DNA from: Paguma larvata
Lineage: Eukaryota; Chordata; Mammalia; Carnivora; Viverridae
Reading direction: 5' to 3'
Assembly: GCA_030068075.1 (NCBI GenBank)
Contig: CM057843.1
Coordinates: forward strand, 40,183,832 to 40,247,831
Length of the DNA: 64,000 nt
The stretch's first letter is position 1. Every line of letters begins with the position of its first letter. The notes beneath the pieces are model-generated. The model saw only the letters and a program-made list of their open reading frames with translations. It was not told the origin of the DNA and ran no database searches. The position numbers and the translations under genes were made by a program. Positions 25,311-55,500 of this stretch are shown piece after piece.

Positions 25311-25817
25311 AGAGAACAAAAACTTGATTCTCCCCATTTGGAGAAAAGCCATCGTGGCCAGTGTAGACATGTCCTCTAAGAAGGCAAGGTTTGTGTAGAG
25401 TCACGGGGGGTGACTGGCAGTTTCAGAGTCTGGAATGCACCACCACGTGCTAAGGGAGCAAAATTCACCGTAAAGCGAACAGAATACGGTTCCGCCGGTG
25501 TTTATAAAAGCAGGAAAGAACCAATCCAGATGTCTGCGCTGTGGTCGTTCTGGAGGAAGCGGGCTGGAATCCTCCGTGTGGGCAGAGCGCAGGGGTCTGT
25601 GGTGGTGGCGTGCTGACAGCAGGGGTGGGGCTTGTGCCACATGGAACGAGAAGGGTTGACTCCTTTGTCGCCTGGGCTGTTTGGAAGGTAAATATATGAG
25701 GCAGAGAGCCTTTCCTCCCTGCTTTTCTCCTCCAGCCCAGCCTGGCCCGGGGCCCCTGGGGGTCTGGGAGTGACCCGCTCTGTGTCTGGCCCCTCAGGGT
25801 GAGCGTGAGCCTGGGAG

Positions 25818-43817
<18,000 letters not shown>

Positions 43818-45265
43818 CCCAGCCGTCCACCACGGGCTCCGCTCTGCCAGAAGCGGCCTGCCTTCTTGGTGCTTAGTGCCGCCCCTGACACACGGGCTCG
43901 GCCTGCTCCCAGGGACCCGCCACCCCGTGGCTCATTGGTGAGACTAGGGGCGAGCAGAATGCCTCCCAGGATCTGCTGTGTGCCGCCTGACCTCGCCACG
44001 AGAACGCCCGGTGCCCACGTGAGGAGGAGGAGGGAGGCAGAAGGCCGCTTCCCCTGGGAAGCCAAAAGGGTCTTCTCTGCTCCGGTCCAAACAAGCTAGC
44101 CTGACCTGCTTAGATCAGTGGCCACTTGCTGGCAGTCAGGATAGAGCAGCTTCCGGCCTGGGTGAGGGAGGGGTGGGCGAGCCCCTCGGCCTCCGAGCAG
44201 GTGTGAGGGTGTCGAGCGTCCCAGGACCCACACCCAAGTCCAGTGCAGGAGCCGGGCGGCAGGTGTACCCACCCCTGGGTTAACAGGGAGCCCTCTGACC
44301 CCCTCGCCTGGCCATCGAACCCCCTTTCAGATCTAGCAGCTTTTCTGCCAGAGTCGGGGGGGAGGAATGCCGGACGCTGGAAGTCTCCCAGGGAGAGCAC
44401 GGCATGCTTGTCACGTTGTTGCAACACAGGTCCCGGGCCGAACTCAGCTTCAGCCAAGGACCAGAGGTGTCTTAGTGAAATGGTTCTCAGTCCCCAAGCA
44501 CATGTCCCTTTGCTGCCGGCCACAGGTCTTCCCCGGAGCAGCAGGCTCTGAGCCCCAGCTGCAGCCCCAGCACCGCCCCCGACTGGCAGGAGCCGCCTGG
44601 GGCTGGGGTGTGGTAGATGTGCGAGGAAGCAGCGGCCGCAGGCGCCCCCCTTCCTCGCAGCCACGGCTTGTAACATCACGCACACCAGCTTCCCGAGACA
44701 CAGCCCGGCCTCACGCCCACACCGGCCCGGCCCTGCCCCTCATCCAGGGGGCACTGCCCACTGCACTTTGCACTCTGATGACCTCAAAGCACTTTCACAG
44801 CCGCCCTCCAGGAGGGCAGGCCAGTGGCTCTGCGCGCGCGAAAGCGGGCCAGGAGACGGGGTGAAGGGACTCGAGTCTTGACCTGTCTCTACGCGCACAA
44901 CCCCTCAAACCTCCGTTTTTCTGTAAGATGAGCCCCCCCCCACCCTGCCCCGTTGCCCCAGCCCTGTCTTTTGTTCGGTGGGGGTGCTCGTGTAGCATTA
45001 ATCAACTGTGAATCATTGTGCGGGGGGGGGGGGCCTGGCGGCCTCTGCTCCTGGGAGTGAGGGGTGTCCCCTGAGATTCCTCCTTGGGAGAAGCTCGTCC
45101 CCGTGTCTTGCCAAGGTGGCCTCTGTCCAGCTATCCACATCGAGCCATTCTCCTCTCCATGGAGGGACCCCCAGCCCCCAGGACGTGAAGAGCCGCAGCC
45201 TTGGTACCGCAGAGTTCGGGTTGTAGAGAACTCTTTGTAAGCAATAAAGTTTGGGGTGATGACAA
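43818..45265 (+). other. MAP3K14: MAP3K14 3' UTR
   Basis: It runs from the stop codon to just past the AATAAA at 45243-45248. It is GC-rich, with no SINE insertion and no convincing reading frame. The cleavage site is inferred from the usual 10-30 base spacing. Confidence 0.75.
45243..45248 (+). terminator. MAP3K14: MAP3K14 polyadenylation signal AATAAA
   Basis: This canonical hexamer is followed within 15 bases by a GT-rich downstream element (TTTGGGGTGATG). It is the only plausible 3' end between the NIK stop codon and the SPATA32 promoter. Confidence 0.75.
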
Positions 45266-45990
45266 ACGTGGCTGTCCCCACTCTCGCCTGCCGGCTTACA
45301 GAACCTCAGATCCTACCAGCTGTCTCCCTTTGCCTTCTGGGTGGGATCTTTTCAGGTCTGCCCTTTATTGCAGGCAAGGACTGTTTTCAACCCTTGAGTG
45401 AGGTCACTCTTCCCGCCTCCCCCTCCCAGGGGGAGCTTCCCAGCAGGCCTATCTGTTCAGACCAGGTAGGCAAGATGCCCCACCCGGTGGCAGTAGGGAT
45501 GTCCCTGGCCAAACACTGCCAGGCTGAGGAGGAGAGGATGCCAAGGCCTGGGCAGTAGCCTGACCTGGATAGGTGGGGGCATACCAGGAGCCCAGAACAA
45601 AGACTGCCCCACCGACTCCTGTGCCTGAGGCCTGGCTTCCAGGGAACAGAACTGGGAGCCAGCCTAGACTCCCAGCCCCAAGTGACCAGAGATGGCTTTC
45701 CAGAAGTGGGTTGGATCCGAGGATGGATCCCTACTGCACACTTGGATCCCACCCCAAGTACAGGGTGCTTTGTCAAATCTGGCGACACGCCCCCGGAAGC
45801 CTTGCTCAAGTATGTTGTGTGTGCATGCAGGGGCACACACGCACGCTTTGGGGTGAAGGCCGCAGGTTCAGCAGGTTCTTGGAGGGCTCCTGCGCCCTAG
45901 GAAGAGGCAGTGACCTTGTACCTGTGTGCTCCAGGCAGGTGCAAAGGCCATCCAAGCTTACCTGTCGCGGCCCCCTCTGGGACTGCTGGG
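45266..45990. other. Intergenic region MAP3K14 to SPATA32
   Basis: This short spacer has no supported exon. Its last part (about 45831-45935) resembles 46527-46620 inside SPATA32 intron 1. A long open frame runs through it from about 45573 to 46811 but shows no family resemblance. Confidence 0.5.
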
Positions 45991-45999
45991 AAGAACTGA

Positions 46000-46299
46000 T
46001 CAGTCCTGCAACCTTGGAGCGGGCTCGGGCTGCGGGGGAGGGACAGCCTTCTCCGGAGGACACTCCAAGGGCCGCGCTACCCGTGAGCCGGGAATCCCGA
46101 GCGCTGTTCCCTGTCCGCCCGGGGCGGGGGGGGGGGGGGGTCGCGGCAGGGACGTCACAGAGGCGGCGACATCACAGGCGCCGGCGCCCCCAGCATCTCC
46201 AGCGCCCCCCCTGCAGCCCCCAGCCAAAGAGCGCACTGGAGGCGGAGGGGCAGCAGCCACCAGCCCGCTGCCCGCCTCCCCGACAGAGCCTCGGTCAGC
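46000..46299 (+). promoter_or_regulatory. SPATA32: SPATA32 promoter and 5' UTR, CRE-like site
   Basis: This CpG-rich stretch lies immediately before the SPATA32 start codon. It contains a 14-base G run (about 46127-46140) and a near-consensus cAMP-response element, GACGTCAC at 46151-46158. CRE sites bound by CREM are a known feature of many post-meiotic testis promoters, which suits a spermatogenesis gene; use here is inference. Confidence 0.5.
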
Positions 46300-46312
46300 A
46301 TGGGGGTGACAG
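46300..46312 (+). CDS. SPATA32: SPATA32 exon 1 coding part
   Basis: The ATG at 46300 encodes MGVT plus the first base of Gly5, then a donor GTGGGA at 46313. The split glycine is completed by exon 2. The context CAGCATGG is good for initiation. Confidence 0.75.
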
Positions 46313-49300
46313 GTGGGAGTGGGTTGGCGCGCGGCGGGGCCGGGCGCCGAGGGACTGGCGGGACGGGGAAAGCCAAAGGGAGGGGCGGGGCGCGGAGGGG
46401 AGGCGGAGATTCGGCCCGGGGCCCCTCCCCACTGCTCCCAAAGCCCAGGGCTCCTGGAAGGAAAATCGGGCCCAGCCAACCGTCCTCTGCCCCCTGACTA
46501 CCACGCCCGGCCTGGGCCCTGCGCGGTGCACACACCACACCTGGGAGTACAGGCCACAGATTCAGCGGAATCTTGGAGGGCTTCTGAGCGCAGGCAAACA
46601 GCAGTGGCCTTGTGCCCAGGAAACTGCTCGTGAATTATCCCAAACTGCCGATAACCTCAAAATCACGTTCAGTTGTTCCTGGTTGATGAGTGGAGCCTTT
46701 GCAGAGAGAAGTAGTGGGCTTCAACCAATACTGAACACCTCCTTTGTCCCTTGCACTCTTCTCTGTACCAATGAGCAAAGCGGTTTGCCCCTTAGGTTTC
46801 CGCTGAAATGAGGGCTTTCTTCTCGGGACCTTCTCTCCCAGGAGGACATGGGCCAGCATTAAAAATGTGCCAAGAGCCAACAACCAGAGAGCAGCTTTCC
46901 CCTTCCCCAAACTCGTGGGGTAACGAATTGATGCAGACACCTTAAGTCACTCTTGCGACATTTATTGCACCCCCTTCAACTCTTATGTTAGGCCCTGAGT
47001 CTAATGAGTTAACTCAAAATTAAAATGTGAGTTAGACAGTTAGGTGCGTCACAGAGAAGAGGACACTGGAGAGGTGAGTGGGCCTGTCAGGGATGAGTAG
47101 GATTTTGCCAGAAGAGAGACTTTCTTGGTATCTGAAATAGCAGGTGCAAAGGCACTCAGGCACAAAAGGGCCCGCTGTGCTCTGGAGGAGCTGGCTGGGG
47201 GCTGGATACCAGGAGATGCAAAAAGAGAGCAGAGGTCAGACGATACAGGCTCTTTGAAGCCCCTCTGTAGTCTGGATGCGACCAGAGGCAGGTGTGATGT
47301 AGCAGGCTGACTCTGGGGTCTTTAAGAAGCCCGAATTGGAGGGAAATGTGGTTGCAGTGCTCCAGCTAGAAGCCTAAAGAGATTTCAGACAACACAGTGG
47401 TGAGCATCATGGGGCTCGGAGCCAGTCAGACCCAGGGTCGGTCACCGCACTGCTCTTAACAGTGTGCAACTTGCCCGGTTTTCACATCTGTGAGCGAGTC
47501 ATGACCACTTGAGCATAGAGTGGCCGTGACGATAGGACGCATGGGAAGCACTCAGCATGGAGTGTTGGCGGCTAGTAAGTGCTAGGTTGGTGTTGACTTT
47601 GGTGTTGGGAGATGAGGAGAAGCAGTGGGGATGGAGAAAGGGACCCGCACAAGGTCAACACCAGAGGTAGGGAGGTCAGAGGCTGGGGAAGTGGGGGGGG
47701 CGGGTCACAACCCAGGTTTCTAATTTGGGTGATAGGATGAAGGATTGTCAGGGAGAAGGGGTTATCAAGCGACGAGTGATTGGGAAGGAAGACGGATCAG
47801 GCGTGCAGAACCGTGTTGGCCACACTGGAGTCTGAACACGCAGGGTGTAAACTTGAGGTGAAAAATGGAGAACGGGCCGCATGCTTTGGCCGGGCGAGAG
47901 GGATGAGGACTCCATTCCTTCACACGCACTTTTGCGGAGCATCCACCTTGTGGACTCTGTGTGCAGCGGACCAGAGAATCAAAGTGGACCACCCACACTG
48001 CCCACCTCTAATTAAGGGTCAGCAAGAGGTCCTGCGCTCAGAGGTCTGCAGGGGCAAGGCAGGCACGACTGGAGGAGATGCCATGGGGTAGCGTCCTGAA
48101 GGTCTCCGGGAAGAAGGGCCCTGAGGATCATCTCAATAGAAAACAAGGGACATTTCTGAGAGAGGAGACATCTAGGCTCTGACAAGGGAGAGGTCCCTTA
48201 GGGAGAAATGTACAATCGGTAACTGGAGTTTGAGTCTAGAACTCAGGAGAAGGTGTCCTGTGGTCTCGGCCACAGACCTGAAAGCTCCAGAGGGGCAGAG
48301 ACTGTGCGTGTTCGTCACTGTATCCCCTAGAACACTGCCTGGCCCCTAGCTGGGGGTTCAACGTTTATCAAAAAATATGTATGCATAATATTAAATAGTA
48401 CCGAAGAGCCTATTCAGTGATGAGAAGCAAGTATTCCCTCCAGCACACCCCTAGACTCACTCAGAGCAACCACAGTTGTTTCATTTGAACTGTTTTTCTG
48501 CCTAATCACCTTATCTTTCTATAAGCTTATGGACTCTTTCTTGGTTTATCAGTTCTAAACATTATCACCTTCCTGTTCTAATGGATCCACCTTCCCCCAT
48601 CCTCCCAACATCAGTTCTATATCTGCTGATGCCTTTGCAAGTTTAATATACTTATATCTTTATTTTTATCACTTTAGACAGTATCTTTTGATACCACACA
48701 TAGTAAAATGTTTTTAGTGCTCTTACCTTTCCCTTCAGTTTTCCTCCCTGCCTTTCACCTCCCAGTGACTCTAACCCGTATTTTTGTTTTTTCAATATCA
48801 GGGTAGGTAACATTTATACTGTCTTATAGCCACAAATATATTTTCCAAATTTATTTATATGTTGATTCTCAGGGTTGAGAGTTAGTAAACAGGACTTACA
48901 TTATTGTAACTACATAACTACTGTTTACTGCAGAACCAGGAAAGGTACTACAGTGACCTTTTCTATCTCATATGACTTTTTGTTTTTCCTGGAGTTTCTA
49001 GTTGCCTTTCCCTTATATTCTTTGGTGTTATCATAGTCTTAGTTTTCATCAACCTCTACCTTCAGTCAGCTATTCTATAAGGTTTTCTTCATTTCAGAAA
49101 TCTACTGCCCAAAACCCTTCATCTTCTTGCCTCTATACAGTTAACATTCTAGGACTTAGCTGCTTTCCTAGGGTGGACACACTATTTCCTTCCTGAGTCT
49201 CTTATTTTATACCTCTATTTTGTTTTAACACATCCTCAACTTCCTAAAAAAAGAGGAAGTAAATTTCCTGAGTTCTTCCATGTCTGAAATGATAGGTTGG

Positions 49301-49446
49301 CTGGATATAAAACTATAGATTAGGGGCACCTGGGATGGCTCAGTCAGTTAAACGGCTCTTGAATTTGGCTCCAGGCCATGATTTCACGGTTCGTGGGTTT
49401 GAGCCCTGCATCAGGCTCTGCGCTGACAGTGTGGAGCCTGCTCAGG

Positions 49447-49518
<72 letters not shown>

Positions 49519-52500
49519 GAGCATGTGCGCTGTCTCTTACTCTCTCTCTGTCTCTCTCTCTCTCAAAATTAATTAATTAATTTTAAAAAACTATAGGTTA
49601 AAAAATATTTTCCTCAGAATTTTAAAGGCAGCCATTGTTGTTAACTCTGCTGTCCATATAATTGATTCCCCTCACCTTGTAGGTGACTGGTTTTTCCACT
49701 TTAGAAGCATTTAAGAATTCCTTGTTCCTAGTGCAATGAACTTTCACAGCAAGGATCTTTTGACATCTCTAGTGCTGGGCATTCACTGAACCCTTTTAAA
49801 CCAATGACATCATTCAGTTCAGAGAAATTTTGATTTTTCTTTTCTATAGTCTCTATTCTTTCTGGATCTCCTTTTTATAACTCAGAATTGGACTGTCTCC
49901 TGACCCTTTTTCTCTCACATTGTCTTGATATTTTGGTTCTACTTTCGGGGAAGATTTTCTGTTTTATTTTCCAAATCTTTTTGCCAAAATATCTTTTCCT
50001 AATTCTTTTTTAATAGCATCCCATTCTTGCTTTTTGGTTTCGATATATATTGTTGAATATGTACATCTCAAAATCTCTTAAGATTTCAGAATATTTTTAA
50101 AGCTCCTTTCTATCTCCCAAATAACTTCTGGTCTTCTAGAATCGCCTTTTCTCTTGGTCTGTCAATTGCATACAGGTAGTTTCCTCAAATGTCTGGTGAT
50201 GCTTGGCTGTTCGTGTTTAAGAGTAAGATCATAAAAACTGATTGGGAACCTCTGACTCCAGGAGTGATTGCCTGGAAGATGTCACTTGAGGATGATCAGG
50301 CAGGAACCAGATATATCTCTGTCTAGTTCAAGAAGATCAACAAAACTGATAAATCTCTAGCCAAACTGAACAGGACAAAAAGAAAGAAGACAAAAATTAC
50401 CAATATAAGAAATGAAAGAGGTGACATCACTACAGAATCTACAGATACGAAAAAGATAATAAAGAATATTATGAACACCTATGCCAATAAGTTTGCCAAC
50501 CTAGATGAAATGGACAAGGAAACTCCAGGCCCATGTTCACAAGCTTCACCTGTGAATTCTACCAAATGTAAGGAAGAAAGAATACCAATTTTACACAGAC
50601 TCTTCCAGAAAATTGAAGACAGAATACTTCCCAACTCTTTCCATGAGGCCAACATTATTCTAATATCAAAACCCGACAAAGACAATGTAAGAAAATTATA
50701 CACCAATATATTTCATGAACCTCATGAGAAATTTCTTTTGAAAAGTTAGCCAATCAGTGGAGCCTGACTGGCTCAGTCAGAACATGCAACGCTTGCAGAG
50801 GTTACTTAACCCTGTAGAGATACTTAAATAAATTAAAAAAAAAATTTAAGTAAGCAAACCAAATTCAACGATGTATAAAATGATAATACATTATGGCGAA
50901 ATGAGATTTATCTCAGGAGTGCAAGATGGATTTTAACATTAAAAAATTAATTTATTTCACCATAAACAGAATATAAAAGAATTATTACCAGAATAAAATA
51001 TAACATTGTTCATATGCTATAACATGTTATATATAAAAGAAGAACAGGAGCGCATGGATGGCTCAGTCAGAAAAGCATGCAACTCTTGATCATGGGGTCA
51101 TGGGCCCCCCATTGGGTGCAGAGGTTACTAGAAAGAAAGAGAGAGAGAGAGAGAAATATATAAAAGAGAAACCACATAATCTCAATAAATGCAGAAAAAG
51201 CATCAGACAAAATCTGACCTCTCTTCCTAATTGAAAACTAAGTGAACTAGGAATAGTAGGGAACTTTCCTCAACCTGAAACTTTCCTCAACCTGATAAAG
51301 GGCATCTATGAGAAAAACTACAGATAACATCAATACTTCCTGGTGAAATACTGAGTGCTTTCTCCCTAAGGTCAGGAACAAACCAAGGATGTCCACTCTC
51401 AATTCTGTTCAGCACCCCAGGGAAATGACTGGGGTGGGGGAAACTTCCCCAAGGCACTGCTCAGCCTCTTCTGTGGGGGGTGATCGGAACACTGTTCTCA
51501 GTACAGTAAAAGCAGAAAAAGGAAATAAGAGACATCCAATTTGGGAAGGAAGAAGTAAAACTGTCTTGAGTCACCCACATTGAAAGTAATTTCTGTGCCC
51601 AATGTGGGGCTTAACCCAGCAACCCTAGATCGAGTTGCATGCTCTACCAGCTGAACCAGCCAGCGCCCCTAGTCACACACATTATTGTTTATAGAGAGAA
51701 CCCTATGGAATCTACAAAAACAAACCAAAACAAAACACCCAAACAAACAAAAAACAAAAAACTAGACTAATAGGATTTTAGGGTGGTTACAAGACGTACA
51801 GTTCTAGCAACCAGCAGCTGGAAATTGAAATTATTTCACATACTACAGAATGTCACCCGAATCTCTAATAGAACATTCTCAAGTTGGACACAGAGGTCCC
51901 AAGTTGAGTCAACCTCGGAATTTTGCTTCCAACGCCCCGTGCTGCTGTGAGGTTCGTACCATAACACTTTCTCTTCTGATCCACACCCAGCTGCTGTTCG
52001 TGGAACGGTTTAGGCTGCGGGTGTTGATTAGATTGTCCAGGGAAATTTCGTAGGGCAAGTAAAGGCTCTGAGGTGAGAGGCCCGGAGGATAGCAGCACTG
52101 GGGTCAGGTGGCGTTGGAAATGGAGACGTGGGGAAGGAGCTAAGGGAATGTGGCCGTCGAGTTGTTGGAAGTTTCGGAAGAGACCACTGAGCTGGATCTT
52201 GGGAGACTGTCTGTGGCAGTACATGCCTAGCCCGGCCACGCAGGGGATCCGAGGCAATGCCCAGGCCCAGAAGGAACATGGGATGTGCCCAAATCCCATT
52301 TGGAGAACCAGCCTCTGTACCTCTTAGGAAGAGGCCATGCCCATTCCGATCCTTTGGATGCAATCCTGGGAGCAATTCTTCTTAGCCAGAGCCAAGGCCA
52401 TCATTTCCTGCCACACTCCAGGCTCAGGGGGACCCAGCTTTCCCACTGCTGTGACGGCTCCGCCATCAACCCCCATCTGCTACCCTGGGGAGCAGAGAGT

Positions 52501-55500
52501 GGGACAGCCTGGTGCCCCTACCTCCCCAGAGGATGAAAAACAAGCTTCTTCCATAAAAGATACAAGCCTCCAGGGAAATGACTGGGGTGGGGGAAACTTC
52601 CCCAAGGCACTGCTCAGCCTCTTCTGTGGGGGGTGATCGGAACTCAGAAATCAGATAGCTGTCAGCCTCACCTCAGGTCAAATGCCTAGGGTGAGAACTT
52701 CGGCCTGCTGTGGGGGATGAGTGACCCCAGGGTGTAATGGAGTGAGAAGCCCGGAGGAGAGAAAGAGCTTCAGGGTAGGAGAGACCAGGATGAGGGTGAG
52801 CGGCAGATGTGAAGCCTGGTCAGAGAAAGTGGAGAAAGGGGGCAGAGGGGCAGGAATGGAGGGAGATGAAGAAGGTTCTCGGGAGGGTCCCCACGCAGTT
52901 ACAGGCTCCTGGGGAGGGACCATGCAAGACAAGGGAGTTAAGGGTTTCTGGAGTCAAATCTGCTTTCAGTTCCTGACGTCAGCAATGATCAGCTGGACCC
53001 TGGGCAAATGAACCTCTTCTCATTTTTTGTTGAATCCATGAGATAAAGCAGAGAATGTGCCCAACCCAGTGTTTGGGCTGGTGGCACCCAGTAAATGGGA
53101 GTGCAGCCTTGTGGAGGACGGTGATGGACCGGGGAGAGCTGCAGGAAAGGCAAATTCAGGTGTGGAGGGGAACGAAGGTGGAGCGCAGGGCTGGTGACCT
53201 TGGTAGGGAGAGCAGGGAGCCGAGGGGCAGGACGGGAGAGGGGAAGGTGAATGGGCCGAGATGGGGGACAAGGAGGGAGGCAGCCACCTCTCCCGGGCTC
53301 CAGACCCTCCCCCCCAGGGACTGCCCCCACCTGCTGCTCCCCTGCCCTCACCTCCTTCTCCCTGCCAGGTGCCAATGGATTTCCCTGCTGTGGCAAGGAG
53401 TCAGTGGACATTGTGGAGACACAGTGAGAGCCAGTCCCCCACCCTCCAGGACTGCCAACCCTTACCCCCTACCACCACCGCCAAGTTTGCATACACCCCT
53501 CTAAGTGGGGATCTCCCTCCAGCTTGCTTCTTTCCAGAATCTCCCCAGGGGCAGGATCCAGGCCAAAAGGTCATGGGGGGGGGGGGAGTCCTACCATCCC
53601 CCTTTCTTCTTTTGCCTCCAGCCCCTGACATTAGTGAAGGACTGAGGGGTGGTGGGGCACCCTGGGGGACATGGATGGGAACTGATCGTCTTCTCGCTGC
53701 CTTGCTCTGAGGACAGAGCTACCTGAGGTGAGGGTGGACAGTGGCCTGAAGGAGGAGAGGGAGTCCCTGTGGCTGAGCAGTGAGGCCAAGGGCCCAGATG
53801 GCAGCCAACTTCCAACAAGAACTGAGGGGATCCTACGTGCGTGCGCGCACACACGCACACACACACCCCCCCTGCCTTTCAGATCTGCCAGGAGGAGGGC
53901 ATTGCCCTCGGGTTTCTCCCTCTAGAGGCTCTATAGGGACCCAACCTCTGGGCACTGGCCACACTGACTCACCGGAACACTTGATTAAAATGAAGACTCC
54001 CGGGCCTCACCTTCAAATGACTGGGTCCCTCTTTGGGGTAGGGGGCAACTTGGCACCTCTCCAGGCACTTCCTAAACTCACTAACGTCTGAACATAGCTT
54101 TCTGGAATCCTTCATGGGTGCAGGGACAGTGAGGAGAGTGGATGAGCTGGGGGCATCTTGCCGGCCCCTGGACAAAGCAGGGGGCCTTGAGGGCCCCCAG
54201 AGACCTCCATACCCCTAAAGTCACCCCACCCACCCCATGGAGGCCTGTCATCCACTCTGTCTCCTTCTGTCGTAGGGGTACCACAGCCCCACACCAGTTC
54301 CAGCTGGCAGAAGAAGAGGAGACTGAGGTAACAGTGGGCAGGGGCACCTCTTATGGGGAGGTGGTAGGTAAGAGGCAAGATTCTTTAAGGCCCATCTTCC
54401 CCAAATCCTTGACAACTCTGGGACCCTGGACCAGGCCAGTGTTGGCACGCTCACGCACACCCGCTTACGCACTCACCCCCTGCCCACGCTGCGTCCCCGC
54501 CCCAGGGAGGTCTCTGCAAAGAGGCAAGTGTCGGGGAGGAAGCAAGCAGGGAGGGGGTAGGGCAGTGTGGGGAGGAAGGGGGCAGGAAATTGGCACCAGG
54601 GAGGACCTCAGGGGCAGGGGTCTCCCCGGCTTCATTTGAAACGTTTCAGCTGGAGAAAGAATTGCTAGAACCGGAGCCCATTCACAATGTGAACCTGGAC
54701 CCTACCCCAGAAGTGGAGCTGGAGCCCGAGCCAAAGCCCCAGGACCCTGAGGAGGAGGAGGAGGACGAGGAGGAGGAAGAGGAGGAGGAGGAGGAGTATA
54801 GGATAGAGTCCCTCCACCCCTACACGCTGCAGGAAATCAGCCAGTGGAGCATGAGGTCCAATTCCAGCTACCTGAGTTCCGCAGAGGAGGACCAGGCGTC
54901 CATCAAACAGCGCTCCATCCGCGTGCAGACCTCCAAGCACCTCTTCTGGGCAGACAAACTCATCCAGGCTTCAGAACACAGCCTGCAGCAGGCGGTCGGC
55001 ATGCAGCCGGACCAGAAGAGCACAGGTAAGGCCGCCAGTCATCAGGACCAGCGATCCGCCCCCAAGGACATCACGTGCTCCAAGCTGCAGCTCCAGAACC
55101 CCCGCGCCCAGCCAGCTCCTCCAGCCGCGGACTCCCAGTCGCCACCAGATTCCCACCTGTCCTCCCCCAGCCCCTCACCAGCCATCGGCCTGGCAGAGCT
55201 GATCAACTTTGCATCTTCCTTGGCCGTGGCTTCCTCCAGCAAGGTGGACTTGCCCAACTTGGAGCATATGATCAAAGCCTCACCGCAGAAGGCCGAGGGG
55301 CCTTCGACAGATTCTGCCATGCAGCCAATCATGGACCAGCTAGAGAAGAAAGAGCTCACTAAGGAGTTGCTAGAGAAACCGCTTGAAGCTGGGGAGCCAC
55401 AGAAAGCTTGGAAGCAGGAAGACAAGCACTCCCGCCACCCTTACCTTGACTTCAACAGCCCGGGGGTCAAGAAGGCCACCATCGAGGGGGAAGTGAAGCT

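Larger units (their letters stand above)
2264..25797 (+). other. MAP3K14: MAP3K14 intron 1 (about 23.5 kb)
   Basis: The intron holds no exon I can support. It contains about seventeen feline tRNA-Lys SINEs in both orientations, several MIR and L2 fragments, AT-rich ancient LINE-like stretches (about 16080-16490 and 19200-20500), a 20-plus T tract near 4193, a GGT/AGT triplet array at 6195-6262 and a TA/TG/CA array at 25215-25310. A GC-rich patch at about 24480-24720 has several CpGs and could be a regulatory element or alternative promoter, but nothing in the sequence proves it. Confidence 0.7.
50330..51840 (+). mobile_element. L1 ORF2 fragment, degraded
   Basis: Successive blocks match the sense strand of mammalian L1 ORF2 around the endonuclease to reverse-transcriptase region, including the ATGCCAATAA, GAAATGGACAA and AATTCTACCAAA blocks. 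Frames are broken throughout. Three short SINEs and one copy of a 74-bp repeat interrupt it. It has no capacity for movement. Confidence 0.82.
46313..53368 (+). other. SPATA32: SPATA32 intron 1 (about 7 kb)
   Basis: The intron holds a MIR (about 47400-47590), an L2-like 3' end (about 48240-48370), AT-rich LINE-like sequence (48380-50300), a degraded sense-strand L1 ORF2 fragment (50330-51840) with three short SINEs inside it, one full SINE with a large TC/AC array, and one copy of a 74-bp direct repeat inside the L1 with the other 1.15 kb downstream. I see no other exon. Confidence 0.65.

Noticed and set aside
45573..46811. 412-codon plus-strand open frame over the SPATA32 promoter
   Set aside because: It runs through the promoter and exon 1 in a frame other than the SPATA32 one, includes homopolymer-coded runs and shows no conserved motif. 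It is most likely a composition effect.
49450..49516. TC/AC array as a CRISPR or satellite-type array
   Set aside because: It is a simple microsatellite grown from the CT-rich part of a SINE; there are no spacers.
50471..50749. 92-codon open frame read as a gene
   Set aside because: It is a remnant of L1 ORF2 with broken frames around it.
45266..54000. MAP3K14-AS1 antisense non-coding RNA
   Set aside because: An antisense transcript is annotated near here in human, but I see no sequence evidence that fixes its exons or ends in this window.
55026..55031. GTAAGG inside SPATA32 exon 5 as a splice donor
   Set aside because: The reading frame stays open and family-like on both sides, so splicing here would remove conserved sequence.
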